Shown: positions 18,548 to 31,136, counted from the stretch's first letter. The stretch: 64,000 nt of DNA from Sphaerolaimus hirsutus (GCA_964036195.1 OZ038455.1:16695855-16759854); one strand, 5' to 3'. A program made the numbers and translations. The notes: generated by a model from the letters alone, not told the origin.

Positions 18548-18842
18548 CCGTATTTCACCTAATAGTAGAGCGCCGTTCTAAAACTAAATCAAATGTGAAA
18601 ACAACCCTCAATCATAGTTCTGACTTCTGAACACCTTGGATGTCCTATCACCCATTTATCTTATAATTTTTTATTTTGGCACTCTTCGAACATAATTTTT
18701 ACCAGCCGTTCTATTGGAGGTGCCGTTCTATTGGATGCTGCCGTTCTATTGATTTCGTGAGTGCAAAATCGAGCCAAAACCTGCCGTCCTTTTGGAGGTG
18801 CCGTTCTATTGGAGGTATGCCGTTCTATTAGAAGAAATACGG
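18548..18842. mobile_element. CCGTATTTC MITE, CTAATAGAACGG vocabulary
   Basis: CCGTATTTCACCTAATAG to ATTAGAAGAAATACGG. The interior repeats GCCGTTCTATTGGAGGT. TA on the left flank; the right flank reads TG. Confidence 0.7.
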
Positions 18843-19254
18843 TGAATTTAAATACACGTTGATTTATGTTTTCCCCAAACATGTTAAATACATGAACAAC
18901 GCGGTCTACGACTACGAGAGGGAAAATACTAGCTTAAGATCAAAAGTAGGCCTATGTTGTATTCTTTTTACAAGTAAATAAATGATCTGACATAAACTTT
19001 AATAAGCTCAAATTGGCGCAATTACAACGCACAATAAACACAAAATAATCCACCAAATCCACGCATTTTGATGTCAATGTAATGAATGAGATTTAACTCA
19101 ACTAGGTAAGCAAAAATTTTTTTTGGTTATTGGAATGGAAATGGCCAATTTCATTGTAAAGGCGAGGTCAGACGTCTACAATGATATATACAAATATTTC
19201 TAAATAGAGTAAAATAGTGATTCAATCGGTTCAAGTGGTTCAATTTTGCTGGCA

Positions 19255-19971
19255 AAACGATGGCAAAAAAATTTGAAAACACTTTCGAATTTTTGATTTT
19301 TTTTTGGACTTTTCGAATTTTTGAGCACGCGGGAACAAAATACATAAAAAATCGATTTTTTCAAAAGATCCGAAAAGACTTCGAATTTTTCTGGGAATTC
19401 AAAATATTGATGTGTATTCTTAAGTTCAACATTCTAAATCAATTGACAATGGACTTGTAGTGTGTCTGAGCTGTAATAAATTAAACATAAAAACAAGTTC
19501 TGAGTCTCTAGAAAAGAGGTTATGATGCAAGTGAATTGTAAAGTTTGTGCAGTAACTACAGATGAGTTGTGTGTATTGCCATTGATTTTGAAAATCTTGT
19601 CCTTGTAACGATGAGTGAATGAAACAAAGATATCAAAAACTGGTTCACATGAGGGCTTTGATTAATGTAAATGCAAGACGCTTGTGAAAATGAGGTTTTA
19701 AAAGGTCAATGAACATGATGACTACTCAAATACTGCATTTAAAATTTTTTAGTAACATTTTTTCCAGAAAAATCCCAAACTATTTAAAAAATGAGAAAAC
19801 TACCCAAAAAAATTAAAAAACCACCCAAAAAAAATCAAAAACTACCAAAAAAATGTGAAAATTCGAAAATTTGAAAACTGTTTAGGGGAAAAATTCTAAA
19901 ATTCGAAAAGTCAGTTTAGAAAAAAACACTAACAAATTTCAATACTTTTTCTGGAGGGTTTGCCATCGTTA
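19255..19971. mobile_element. hAT-like TTCGAAAA foldback element
   Basis: AACGATGGCAAAAAAATTTG to GTTTGCCATCGTTA, with AAAATTCGAAAA words near each end and an interior shared with 36656-37798. No clear target duplication. Confidence 0.6.
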
Positions 19972-20734
19972 GTCGTCACTGCACTGATTTACTTCAATCT
20001 TCCTTTAAGAACAAAAAAAACAACGGAAAAAAGCTCTCACATCTAAATACAAAAAACTCAGAGTATGTATTACAGCACTACTTTTGTTAGTCAAATTTTG
20101 TAGCGTCATAGATTCTGCAGGTAACACTATAACAATGGTTAGGTCACTATGACGACTCAATAGCGATAGAAAAGCGCCAACAAAACTGCAAAAGTACAAC
20201 TGGGGCCATACTGCCACGCCAAATGCCAGGGGTGCCAGGAAGAGAAGGCGCCATGGGTCTATTCGAAAAAGGGCGCCACAGAAACAAGGTGCCGAGCGCA
20301 AATGGCGCAATGGTCATGGCGCAACGTCCATTGCCCCCCCTTGAATTGTGTCAGCATCGTGGTGTGCCATTTCATCCTACGCAGAAAATTAGGTGGTTCT
20401 TATTGGATGCCACTTGAACAGAATTAGATTGTTGGAAAAGAAAAGACACATCTCATTACCGTTAAAATACAATTGCGAAATTGACCCGCAAGTGAGCGAC
20501 CAGTTTTTTGGCAAACAAAACTCGAATCGAAAACGCAACTGTCAGTCAATGTGAAGTGAACACTTGAGTGCTACATAAATCCTTACGATAAAAAACTTGC
20601 ATTGTATATGCGTGGTTTTATATTTGTAATTGTGCGCAACTAAACAGGACACGTGTAAAATTGGGCAATAAACCCATGTCATGATTCATATCCATCCAGC
20701 AATTACCCAGTAATAAAATACTCTTCACTAATAT
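19972..20734. repeat. Degenerate GGCGCC MITE (about 20161-20335) in otherwise empty DNA
   Basis: TAGCGATAGAAAAGCGCC begins a decayed GGCGCC element; its right end is unclear. The rest of this stretch shows nothing recognisable. Confidence 0.4.
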
Positions 20735-21135
20735 ACAGTATATCCTCGAATAAGACCCCAGTGGAGTTATTTTTCGTCAGAGTTTTAGAGGGGGGAGTTT
20801 TTCAAGGGGGAAATTATTCAAATGGGAGGTATTTTTCCCTCAGAATTACATTCTGTTTCTGTTCTCATGTAGACTGATATTCGTTGTATCTTTCGTTTCA
20901 CACACTCCACTGCATTTGCAGCTGAGGCGTAGCTTTATTTGGTCTGTCTAACTTCATTGATTGTTTGTTAGATTGACCTAACATCTTTTCCACATATCGC
21001 AGATGGGGGAGTTATTTAAGTGTGGGCAATTATTCAAGGGGGCCTTATTTTTCCTCACTCGGCCAACAGGGGAAGTTATTCAAGGGGGGGGGGGAGAGTC
21101 ATTCATAGGGGGTTCTTATCCGAGGATATACTATG
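20735..21135. mobile_element. Degenerate TCGAATAAGACCCC MITE
   Basis: Left end TACAGTATATCCTCGAATAAG, right end CTTATCCGAGGATATACTATGG, G-runs and GGGGGAGTTATT words between. Confidence 0.55.
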
Positions 21136-21618
21136 GCAAAATAGGATACCAGCTGTTCCACTGTACAAACATGCACGAAAACCTGCTCCAAAAAGATCAC
21201 AAATAAATACCTTTATATGCAATTTCTGAAAAATGATAACTGTTTACCAGACATGCAAATCATGAGTTATAAATTGTGCTGTTTGCACAATGACTATTTC
21301 AGATATCAGATATTTGAAAAACTGAATGGGTGGTTACTCTGCACTCGAATAGGTTATGCCTATTAAAGTGAATTTAGATCAAAAAGTGACAAGCACCAGT
21401 GAAAATTGCTCGAATAAACTGTGTCAATTTGAGTGTCACTCTATAAAAATTACTTACCACCATATTCACAGATAAAATGTTTTGAGGACTGATTCTTATA
21501 GGTAGGTATTATCGTGCTAAGCAGATATTTTATGTATCTCATAGAAGGAACTACCAGAGAGTGCAATAATATAGCAACCATAAGCTTTCCTGAAACTGGC
21601 AGCTTAAGTGAGCAAAAT
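21136..21618. other. No gene or repeat seen
   Basis: AT-rich single-copy-looking DNA; short open frames only. Confidence 0.35.
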
Positions 21619-21841
21619 TGGGGCCAGTTCACTAAGTGGAGAATTGAAAGCGCAAACGGCAGAAGTGAAGTCAAATAGCAAGTAAATTGGCAAAAGCGAG
21701 GTAAAACGACAAGTCAAGTTAAAAAAATGTGCCATTTCACTGTTGCTTTTTCCTATTTGCTTGCCATTTCACTTCGCCTTTGCCATTTCACTTCGCTTTT
21801 GCCGTTTGCGCTTCATTTCTCCACTTGCATAACTGGCACCA
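21619..21841. repeat. AAGTGAAATGGCAAA-word foldback element
   Basis: Left end GGGGCCAGTTCACTAAGTGG, right end CCACTTGCATAACTGGCACC. The halves are imperfect inverted copies built of AAGCGAAG/GCCATTTCACTTCG words. Confidence 0.6.
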
Positions 21842-23204
21842 GGTCTTTTTCATTTTGTGTAAAATATACCGATTATGAATTCGGAGCAACAGTCAAAGGT
21901 ATTTCATGAAATGAAAGCTCGCTTTCCTATCGATTTCCCACGTGCAAAAATTTTGCTCCACTTTTTACACTCCCCAGCAATGATTTATCAAATTAGGTGC
22001 TGACAGCGAACTTTTTGTGTAATGAATAAATATGATTTTTTTCCCAAACAACAAAATTATTACATTGTGATCGGTTTATCATTGTCAAGTGCAACTTAAT
22101 CAAAGAACATTATTATGTGGCTCCATGCCATATTATCATTATCAATTTATATGTGTAATTGTTGATGTAAATATGGTATAATATATTTTACAATATGATT
22201 TATTATATAACATACACAATATAATATATTTTATTAAATTATAATATCTTTCTGGACAAAAATTCTTCAACGATTTATGAGTTTATGAGTGGAATGCGTC
22301 ACTGAGAAAAATAGGTATACACTTTTATAACCTCAAAAATAGAGACTGCTGCACTGTGATCTAAAAGTAACATAATTTATACATGTGCATAATGCACATT
22401 TAAAAACTATGTATAATTGAAGTGGGATGTAATTGCTGCATGGCACTAAATGTTTTCTTTTGTAGATGTTGCAGTCTTCTCCCGAACCGTGTATGCCAAA
22501 AACTCAGAACAATGGCAATCCAACGACACTTGTGACAATTGCCAATGACAAGTGACAAGGTGATTGTATAGTTTTATCACTTTTTATGTAATTTAATTGG
22601 GTGCACTGAACTTCTGTCAAAAGATTGGGTGCAAATGTGTATAATAGGTTCAATTAAGAATATTCACAATCACATGACAACGATTTTGAACTTGACACGA
22701 TCTGAAAAAGCCACGATTTGTGAAATTCATGCTTTTATGGTGATCTAAAATATATATTCATGCAAAAAGTTTGACGTGCACGCTAAATATGCATGTGATA
22801 GTTCATAAGTTAACTCCTTTGTGTGTTCAACAATTGGAGTTTTGGACTCAATCCAAAATACATAAATGTTTGCACATAAAAGTGTGGAATAGATATTTTA
22901 TTTGAACTCCAACACGGGCTGTGGAGATAGGTGAAAGACAGCAATATTCATTGTGTAATCCAGACAACAATGTAAAAAAACAATTTTGAAACAAAATAGG
23001 TTTATGTATTTATATTGGTAAAAAGAAAATATTGCAGTAGTTGATTGAACTTACTTCAAAATTTATATGAAGGTTACTTGCTGACAGCGCCCCGCTGGTG
23101 TGACGTGGCGCACCAGAAAAAGTTTGTTCCAGAAATTACCTGAAACATGTTGAAGGTGATTTCTTCAAGAAAAACGACACAATATGGGCAGCCCCGCACG
23201 CACC
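21842..23204. other. AT-rich DNA, no gene seen
   Basis: Very AT-rich around 22140-22260 (TATA-type runs). No coding signature or bordered repeat recognised. Confidence 0.4.
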
Positions 23205-23212
23205 CTGTAAAG

Positions 23213-23577
23213 CAGTGTTGTTAAAAGTACCAAACTTTTTTCGAAGTATGCGTATGCATAAGATATTTTGTTTTTACTCACCCCCCGAGTACAGAAGGCG
23301 CAAAGTAAAATTTTTTACTTTTACTCACGAGTAAATGAGAGTAAAATACTTTTTCTCAGAAAGCGTAAATGTGAATATTTTTTTTAAAAGCGAGTGGGTA
23401 AATTTAAAGTTTCTTTCTGGAAAAAGCATTATGAATGATTACCCTGGACAACAAAAAGGTGTTTTCTTTCATACAGGCGAGTACAGATACTTTTTTCAAA
23501 GTATGAGTATGCGTACTTACTCGGTACTCGAGTATGCATACTTTTTGAGTAAAAGTAAATACGCATTAACAACTGTG
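23213..23577. mobile_element. hAT-like GTACTCGAGTA-word element with perfect 8-bp TSD
   Basis: CAGTGTTGTTAAAAGTAC to CATTAACAACTGTG. Both flanks read ctgtaaag (23205-23212, 23578-23585). Interior words are ACTCGAGTA and AAAGTAAA. Confidence 0.85.
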
Positions 23578-23594
23578 CTGTAAAGTGTAAAGTA

Positions 23595-23958
23595 CAGAGT
23601 TGTTAAAAGTACTGAAGGTTCTTGAACGTCGTAAACGTATTGTATTTCCTTTTACTCACCCCCTGAGTACAGAAAATGTAAAGTAATTTTTCACTTTTAA
23701 TAAACGGTAAGACTGTTATCTAACAGTCAAAAAGTGAATATTTCAGAACCATACGGAAAAATAGAACAGCGCTCTCATATTAGAAGGAATACGGTATATC
23801 ACGAAACCATAATGTCTTTGCCGCACCAAGCGGAGGTATTTAAGTGAAGCGGGTGGCTGTTGCTATGCAACAAAAGCATCGGAAGATATTCCTTCCTACT
23901 ATTTATTTATTTATGTGAAGGCAGACACACATGTCTTATGGTCATTACATCTTTTACG
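23595..23958. repeat. Truncated CAGAGTTGTTAAAAGTA element and flanking DNA
   Basis: A left end (CAGAGTTGTTAAAAGTACTG) begins at 23595, ten bases after the preceding element's TSD, but I find no matching right end; the remainder is unassigned. Confidence 0.4.
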
Positions 23959-24347
23959 CGTAGTTGTTAAAACGGATTTACCTTTACTCGATAAATACGT
24001 ATACTCGAGTACACAGTAAATACGTTTACGTTCCCTCCGAAAAAAGTTTCGGTACTCGCTTTTACGTATACTTTTTGAAAGTACTCGAGTACAGAAAACG
24101 TATTTCAGATCGTCTTTTATATAGATTTTTAAAAGTATAGAAGGGAAAAAGGGAGAAAATATGCTGAAAATATGGGAAACTAATTGAAAATGGGTACAGA
24201 ACCAAATATACACCAAAATATGTGTAAAATAGGCAAAAAGTTATGAAAATAAGTAATTTGAGCAAACATTTTGGCAACATTTCTTAAAAGTACTCACGTT
24301 TTCGTTTTCTGAGGGGAAAAGTACGTTTACTCATGTTTACTCATGAG

Positions 24348-25221
24348 TAGTGATGGACAAGCGCCAGAAAAAAGGGCGCCAGGCGCCATTGGCGCCATGG
24401 CGCCATTCGGAAACTGGGCGCCAAGCGCCAAGGGCGCCACAGAAAATGGGCGCCAGGCTCCAAGGGCACCATGGCGCCATTCGGAAAGTGAGCCCCAGGC
24501 ACCAAGGGCGCCACGAAAAGATTGCGCCATGGAGCCATTTAACAAATAGTCACGCTCAAAACGTGCAAACAACACACTGTGTGTGTTATTTCCCTATAAC
24601 TGTCATGCACACATTCACTTCGTTATCCACGTTCTCCAGGATGTAGTGAACAAAAGGAGACTAGCAACGATTTTTGGTAAAGTCATACCCATGTTGAATT
24701 CCAACACGATGAAAATTGTCATTTGACAAAAAAGTGTATTCACTTCAATTATGTTTTCTGTTCACAAATGTTTTTTTTCTTCAAATGGACGAAAAATGAA
24801 TTGCAGCGATTTGAACCCGTTGATTTACGGGTTTGTATGTTAGACGGTCCATTATTCTCAGCTTATGATCCATCAGAAGCGTCTGACGAACAGTTGTACA
24901 AAAGATTTTCATCTAATCGCACCAGTTTGTCATTTTTCCAGCGAATTTCATTCATGTACGGCTCGCTTTTTCATTTTTTTTTGCATTTATGCAGCACTCA
25001 CCTTGAAACCCTGCTGGCGCCATTTTGGCGCCCTTTTAAGGCAGGGCGCCAGGCGCCAAGGGCGCCACGGAAAAAGGGCGCCAAGCGCCAAGGGCGCCAT
25101 GGCGCCTTTCATAAAGTGGGCGCCAGGCGCCAGGGGCGCCACATAAAAAGGGCGCCAGGCGCCAATGGCGCCATTTGGCGCCCTCAAATGGCGCCAGCGC
25201 CATAGCGCCATTCCATCACTA
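24348..25221. mobile_element. GGCGCC-word hAT-like element with perfect 8-bp TSD
   Basis: TAGTGATGGACAAGCGCC to GCGCCATTCCATCACTA. Both flanks read ctcatgag (24340-24347, 25222-25229). Dense GGCGCC words occupy both ends; the middle (about 24545-25010) is ordinary sequence with an open frame of 160 codons and may be captured host DNA. Confidence 0.85.
24786..24965 (+). other. Exon-like open stretch inside the GGCGCC element
   Basis: In frame it reads a protein-like stretch (RFEPVDLRVCMLDGP, then SAYDPSEASDEQLYKRF) with balanced composition, unlike the low-complexity ends around it. I recognise no family. It could be a captured exon or chance. Confidence 0.25.
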
Positions 25222-25306
25222 CTCATGAGTAAAAGTAAAAAAATATACTTTACGTGTTCTGTACTCAGGGGGTGTTTAAAAAATAAATACTTTACGTTTA
25301 CGTATA

Positions 25307-25759
25307 CCGTATTTCCTCGAAATACCCCCCGGGGGGTGATTGTTTCATAGTGGTCCCGAGAGGGGGGGGTTAAACGAGGGGGGGGGTATTTCGAGGGGGG
25401 GGGTTATTGTTTCACAAGAAAAATTTTCAAATCCCAGTACGAAATTGTCGTCTGAAACGTACGCAGACATCAAAAAATACAACAAAAACCGCCATTTATA
25501 AGGTTATGTAGACTAATATTAGTATATAGACAGTATAAACAATGTTCTAACGTGATTACGACATTGTTTTTACCTGTGTTCTGCACTACGCAGAACACAA
25601 ACTGCAGTATTTGTCATGTACGTTCCCTTTACACTCAATTTGGGGGGGGGGGGTATTTCGAGGGGGGGGGTGATTGTTTCATAGTGGTCCCGAGAGGGGG
25701 GGGGTCAAACGAGGGGGGGGGGGTATTTCGAGGGGGGGGGGTATTTCGAGGAAATACGG
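25307..25759. mobile_element. CCGTATTTC/poly-G MITE, full length
   Basis: CCGTATTTCCTCGAAATACC to GAGGAAATACGG between TA dinucleotides. Long G-runs at both ends surround the conserved core (ACATTGTTTTTACCTGTGTTC...). Confidence 0.85.
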
Positions 25760-25966
25760 TACTTTGGAAAAAGTTTGGTACTTTTAACAACTCTGCTTTT
25801 ATGATAGTCTTTGAATTTGATTGAATACGCGTGGTGATGTTGCCAAGTGCCCCATTGTCATTTGTTATCTGTTCAGTGTCTGTTACCCAGTGCACGTTAT
25901 TTGGTTGTTCATGCGGTGCGGTGCACTAAGCCCACTGTTAACCCATGTTAAATGGATGTGCACCTA

Positions 25967-26212
25967 CCGTATTTCCTCGAATTACCCCCCGGGGGTTTAT
26001 TTTTTCAGAGTGAAAATTTTGAGAGAACAGCGTGAAAAATGCAACAATAACCACCATTTATAAGTTTTTACAGCCTTATATAAGGATGTAGATGGTATAA
26101 ACGATGTTCTAACGTAACACAGTAAGTGTTTTGAACGTCGATCTGTTATGCATTTCCCGGACAACAAATTCATAGTGCCCATTTTGAGGGGGGGTATTTC
26201 GAGGAAATACGG
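25967..26212. mobile_element. CCGTATTTC/poly-G MITE
   Basis: CCGTATTTCCTCGAATTACC to GAGGAAATACGG, TA on both sides, shortened core. Confidence 0.8.
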
Positions 26213-27574
26213 TAGTTTGTGTGTTCCACAGACCACATAAGTGTGCTTTTGGTTTTCGATCTTCAATTGCAAATCAACTCAAATTCATAGGTGTTCTCTT
26301 AGGTATTTACGTAGACCAATTTCACTTCGACCCATTACCCACTCTTTTTCACACTGATATTTGCACATTTGTATATGAAAGCTCGTTTTAGAGAAAACTA
26401 TTGACATAACTTTGTGATGGTGTAAATCTGGCATAGAAAACACGGTTCCATTTCGATTTGCTCGGCTTGTACTCTTGATTCATCATCTCGACGATTCCAG
26501 CAAGCACACCCACATGGCTAGGGCTGTCTTTGTTTGTAACGGTGACATTAAAGGTGAAGTTACAGAATAATGACAAATAAAAGGTAAAAAAATACTGAAA
26601 CATTTTTATTATACCCATGTTTTCAACTTTTTTCAAAATTCATGTTCAAAACTCAATTTTCCTCGAAAAAAAATTTATGTGAAAGATGTCATTTTCAAAT
26701 TTGAGTGAAAAACATATGATGAAAAATTGTCCAATGATATATCAATTGTATCATACATTGATGTATTTGTCATCCATCATTGTATGCACTGCCGTTCATT
26801 TACGTTTCACCCTTCAATCGCCATTATGCTGTTGTAACTCCACTTTTATAGCCCCTTTTAATCGTGACTGTTGTGACTTCTTCTACACATATTTACCTAC
26901 TGTATTTCTTGTAATACATATAGGTAGGGATCTAACTGTGCTTGACTTTAGAGTCGTGACTGGATGCATAAAATGGGTGCTGAAAGACTCGGCTCAGCTC
27001 ATGTATGTGAAAAATTTGACTCGAGCGAAAAATTTGCGAGCGAAAACATCGAGCTTCGAGGTTCGAGCCACAGGATATTTCACACATTTACAAATTTACA
27101 AATTAATGACATAAATGCTCGCATGCACAATGGGAGCCTCTATTCATCCAGCCATAGAGAATCACATGTAGCATTCAGTTAGGCATCAGCCAGCCTGCGC
27201 ACATGCATCAACTATTGTATTTGTGCATGTTGTTTGCTCTTCGGGTAGTCTCAGCGGCTTCAGCGGGAGCCACGCAAATCCATGTCGTGGTGTTCGCATT
27301 CGCAACGGGTATGTGCCATCCCACATCTAAACCCATCCCACATCCTGGCCCAGAAATTGGATGCCTGTCATATTTGATGCGTATTCCTTGCATCCTTGCA
27401 GGTGGATAATGGATGCGAAAAATGTTGATGATGAAAAAGTGCTACATTAAGAGCCACTTTCGATGACTCGGTGATTTCGCAGGTCAAAGTTGTACTCAAT
27501 AATTGTCAACTGTCGTGTTTAAACACATGTTGGTGTCAAATTGCCTTCAAACACTCTAACATTTTATATTAGAT
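26213..27574. other. No confirmed gene; one exon-like stretch
   Basis: On the minus strand about 26400-26580 reads a balanced protein-like segment (SPSHVGVLAGIVEMMNQEY) ending in a stop. Family unknown and splice borders unclear. Around 27000-27070 there is a small CTCGAG/TTCGAG word cluster. Nothing else was seen. Confidence 0.25.
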
Positions 27575-27842
27575 TGATTATACTCGGCGGACATGAAACT
27601 CTGCGCTCGCACTTATTTATGTATCACGTTGGAAGCGCGCCAATGATGATGAAGCATGCGATTTTTATATAAAAGATGAAAAAATCATTGTCGTGAATAC
27701 TTAATTTAATGTATAGTGTTATAACAGAGATGACTTCTTCCAACTTTTTATGAAACTCGTATGCGTAGAAAAATTGTTGGCACACTTCCAGCGGGAACTA
27801 CGCGTGCAGAGGGTAAAGTAACTGGAGTATACTTTGTGTCAT
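27575..27842. repeat. Dispersed repeat, inverted copy at 32330-32570
   Basis: About 250 bp sharing AGCGGGAACTACGCGTGCAG, AAAAGATGAAAAAATCATTG and GGCACACTTCCAG segments with the reverse complement of 32330-32570. Each copy is internally mirror-like. Confidence 0.55.
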
Positions 27843-27973
27843 CACGACTTTTTTGAAATTCCTTAAATTAAATACAGTCTATTTGAGAAACAAAGTAGAT
27901 TTAGATGTGGGATGGGTTTAGATGTGGGATGAGCCTACGTCGTTCGCTACTGCAGTTTGCAGTGCGGTGCCAG

Positions 27974-28415
27974 TGACGATGGCAAAAATGTTTGAAAATT
28001 CGAAAATGTTTTTGAGTTTTCAAATTTTTATTTTACCACTAAAACACTTAAGGTCGATTGTTTTCTAGAAAAATTCGAAAACGAATTTTCGAATTATCGA
28101 TTTTTTTGCCATTTTGTTGAAAATGAATATAAAATGCAGAAACACAATTCAAACAAATTCACATTTCAAAATTCCACATGAATATTTTTGCACAGGCAGA
28201 ACTAAAAAATGTGCCAGCGCTAACAACTTGGAAGTCAGCAAGACATTTTGAGATGTATTCAAAACTCAGAGAAAATTCGAAAATGCAATAATTTAGTGCA
28301 AAAGTCCCAAAACGATTCCAAAAAGATCGAAAAATCTAAAACTAAATTCGAAAAGTCATTTCAGAAGAAACCCCCCTATAAATTTGAACATTTTTGAGAG
28401 GGTTTGCCATCGTTA
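27974..28415. mobile_element. hAT-like TTCGAAAA foldback element
   Basis: TGACGATGGCAAAAATG to GGTTTGCCATCGTTA. Flanks ggtgccag and gggtccag match 6 of 8. Confidence 0.7.
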
Positions 28416-28599
28416 GGGTCCAGTGGCCTGCACTTGGGCAAAATTGAAACGAGGACACACACACACTGAGAGAGTAAATTGTGAAGCGTTTTACCATTTC
28501 TCATTACTACAATCTATATTATTTTCCACCATGTTTTTACACATTTTTCTTAATAGTTTTTTTATGAGACTCAAGCACTATTTTTATACCTGAGCATCA

Positions 28600-28771
28600 A
28601 TTCAGGGTTATTGAATGGGGGTTATTGAAGGGGATGTTTTTTGAGGAGGGTTTTATTCGAGGCTATACAGTAGTTTATATTTCGTTTCTGAAACCTATTT
28701 TTTTTAAGTTCGTCAATTGTTGATTTTGCATAGATATTTCGAGGGGGGGGGGGTATTTCGAGGAAATACGG
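28600..28771. mobile_element. CCGTATTTC/poly-G MITE, partial
   Basis: Right end GAGGAAATACGG before TA; G-run words GGGGGTTATTG to the left; left terminus not found. Confidence 0.5.
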
Positions 28772-29169
28772 TATATAAACTTTAATAAAACTTGAATAAT
28801 CCTTTTGAACATTTTGAACCCAATAAGTTCTATACCAGGCTGTCCGGGAGGGGCACATACGTATGTGCCCCTGCATGTGCCCGCTATGTATGTTCCCCAT
28901 ATTTGGGCACATGCACGCGATAAAAAGAATGTATGTGCCCAGCTTCGGGCACATACAACTTTTGAAAACGATGCATGTGCCCGCGCTTGGAAACATGCAC
29001 GTGTGTATGTTCCCCAAGATTTGGGCACATACATCTAAGAAAAAACGTGTATGTGTCCAGTTTCGGGCACATACAAGCTTTTTTTTAAATGTATGTGCCC
29101 GCATTTGGAAACATGCTCGGAAAAATAATGATGCATGTTTCCACATTTGGGAACATACATAACATAAAT

Positions 29170-29844
29170 TTAGTGTTTGCGGCTTGTAACCGCACCTTTC
29201 AGGATCAGCAGGTATCGATTAAGAATTTTTGGCTGGATATCTGTCCGGAGCATTGATTATATTAGTGAGTTTTTTATCTGTTCAAGTTTGGACAGGAGTA
29301 ACCACAGGTGCTATGTTTGATCTGCCGCGGCGCTGGTGCGGCTATGTTACTCTGTATCAAACTTGATGAGATAAAAGATGCCGCTTTTATTCCCAGCGCT
29401 GAGGCATGACATCCAGTCATAAATTGTTTACAGATAACAGGTAATCCCCAAAACGAAATTGAACGGCGGCATGATGAAAGTGGCCACATGTGCAAAAAAG
29501 TTGTGGCCACCATGGTGCCATTTTCACATATATGTGCAGCAACTGGGCGGCGGCACCTTTGTGTTTATTTCCTGCTGCATTTCGCTACACAACTTCATAT
29601 CGTAAATAGATAAGTCCGCTCTCTTTGAAGGAAAAAGCCAACACACACTAGTTGACAATGACACCAATGTCAACTGGTTTCGATCCGAATTTAAGGCTTG
29701 CTCACAAATGACGTTCAAATGCAAAAGTGTTGAATCATGTTGCAAAAAAAACAAAAAATTAAAGTAAAACAGAGCAGAAGCAAAAAACAAAAGCAGATAA
29801 TGCATCATATACATTGCATAAATACATGATGTATATCATTCTAG
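29170..29844. other. Interior of the 5.8-kb element, nothing recognised
   Basis: Unique-looking DNA; short frames only. Confidence 0.35.
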
Positions 29845-29948
29845 ACAGGGGGTATTTTGAGGGGGGGTTTATTTTTTCCCTAGCTCGCAAACACCTAAGG
29901 GTAGTTTGAGGGGAGTTAATTCAAGGGGGGTAATTCGAGGAAATATGG
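29845..29948. mobile_element. CCGTATTTC/poly-G MITE, right part
   Basis: Preceded by ACATGATGTATATCATTCTAG, the core of the 39912 and 45.8 kb copies; ends GAGGAAATATGG before TA. Confidence 0.55.
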
Positions 29949-29989
29949 TAAAACACCTATGCGCATAGCCTAAATGTTTTTTTTAGTGC

Positions 29990-30290
29990 ACCGGTTCACA
30001 CTAGAGTTCGGAATATCAAAATTTTTGGTTCCGGTTCACGGTTTCAAAATTTCAATTTCAAAAGAATTTTGGATCTGGCATCAGTTCAGTTCGGTTTTGA
30101 TCATTTTGGTTGTAAAATGTCGGGTTTGGGTTGGATATTCAGTTCCCATTCTGGTTATCAGTTCCAAAATGTGCTCATTTACTCAGTTTGGTCCGGCCGG
30201 GCTGGGTCGGCTTTTCAACCTAGTTCACACTCTCCCTCTATTTTACTCAAAATATTTGAATCGATTGCGTGGTGCACAGACAGATAGAGG
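29990..30290. repeat. GGTTCGGTTC-word low-complexity repeat
   Basis: Degenerate CCGGTTCACGG / GTTCGGTT words, related to 33408-33826 in opposite orientation. Borders uncertain. Confidence 0.35.
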
Positions 30291-31136
30291 GACATTGAAT
30301 ATACAGTGTGATTCACCTGTATGTTTCCCGGTGTTTACAGTGTACTCATTATTCAGTGTTGATTTCCAATTTGTCCTTATTTCCTGTATGTTTTTTCCTA
30401 TTTTTAACTTTTTGTAGTGACTGTTTTTTCGCTAACTCAGATTTTGTGGACCATCCTGTATTTTACTGTAGTGTGGGTTTTTGACACTGGTACTCTTAAG
30501 AGCTGGCCCACTGATAAACTCAATTAGTTCTGAACCTTTTTGAGTGAATGAATATGCAAATCTTTAAAACTATTTTACATATGTATTCCAAAGAAAAATT
30601 TTTTGGACAATAAAGTGTATATAGTATTAAGATTTCAGAGAATTGAAATAATTGAATCAAATTCTGATGCAATTTGTATTTTGAGCCACCATGTATTGAT
30701 GCTCAAGGCTGCGGTGTGCTCAAAGTGTAAATCAGCGGTTTTGGGTTTTGTGGCCCCCGATGCTATTTAGCTGTCTTCTGTTTTTTTGCCATTTTTTCAG
30801 GCAAGTTGTTTCATAAAGAGAAATTTACTAATATTTGTGATATTACACAATGGCACGCAAAATGTCTATAGCCATGTCAAATGCCCTGTAAAATGTAACA
30901 TGGCATGCAGTGTGTGATACAGAATACCGCCAGTCCTCACAAAACTTGACGTGTTTTTCCTTTCATCCTGTGGTTGCATTTTTGGGATGGCATTTTTCAG
31001 CCATTTTCATAGATTTTGATGCATAAACATTCAAAATGATCGGAAAAACAGTGATTTCATTTCTGGGGTCTCTTTTGTCGTGTCGCATCCGCGACAATGG
31101 GAAATAGTGGAAATTTAATGGTGCGACACATCCTAC

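Larger units (their letters stand above)
23959..25795. mobile_element. hAT-like GTACTCGAGTA element carrying two nested insertions
   Basis: CGTAGTTGTTAAAACGG to TTTTAACAACTCTG. Flanks cttttacg (23951-23958) and cttttatg (25796-25803) match 7 of 8. Contains the GGCGCC element 24348-25221 and the MITE 25307-25759. Confidence 0.75.

Noticed and set aside
19247-19979. Target duplication around the TTCGAAAA element at 19255-19971
   Set aside because: Flanks tgctggca and gtcgtcac do not match; the element is recognised only by its ends and interior.
24327-25226. Ala/Pro/Arg-rich frames such as APWRHSE repeats
   Set aside because: Translations of GGCGCC words; the same peptides appear at 13.9-14.4, 44.4 and 47.9 kb inside MITEs.
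28622-29162. Several overlapping frames of 60-174 codons on both strands
   Set aside because: They are translations of the GTATGTGCCC/GGGCACATAC hairpin array; repetitive peptides on all frames and no start or splice context. The same holds for 34293-34832.
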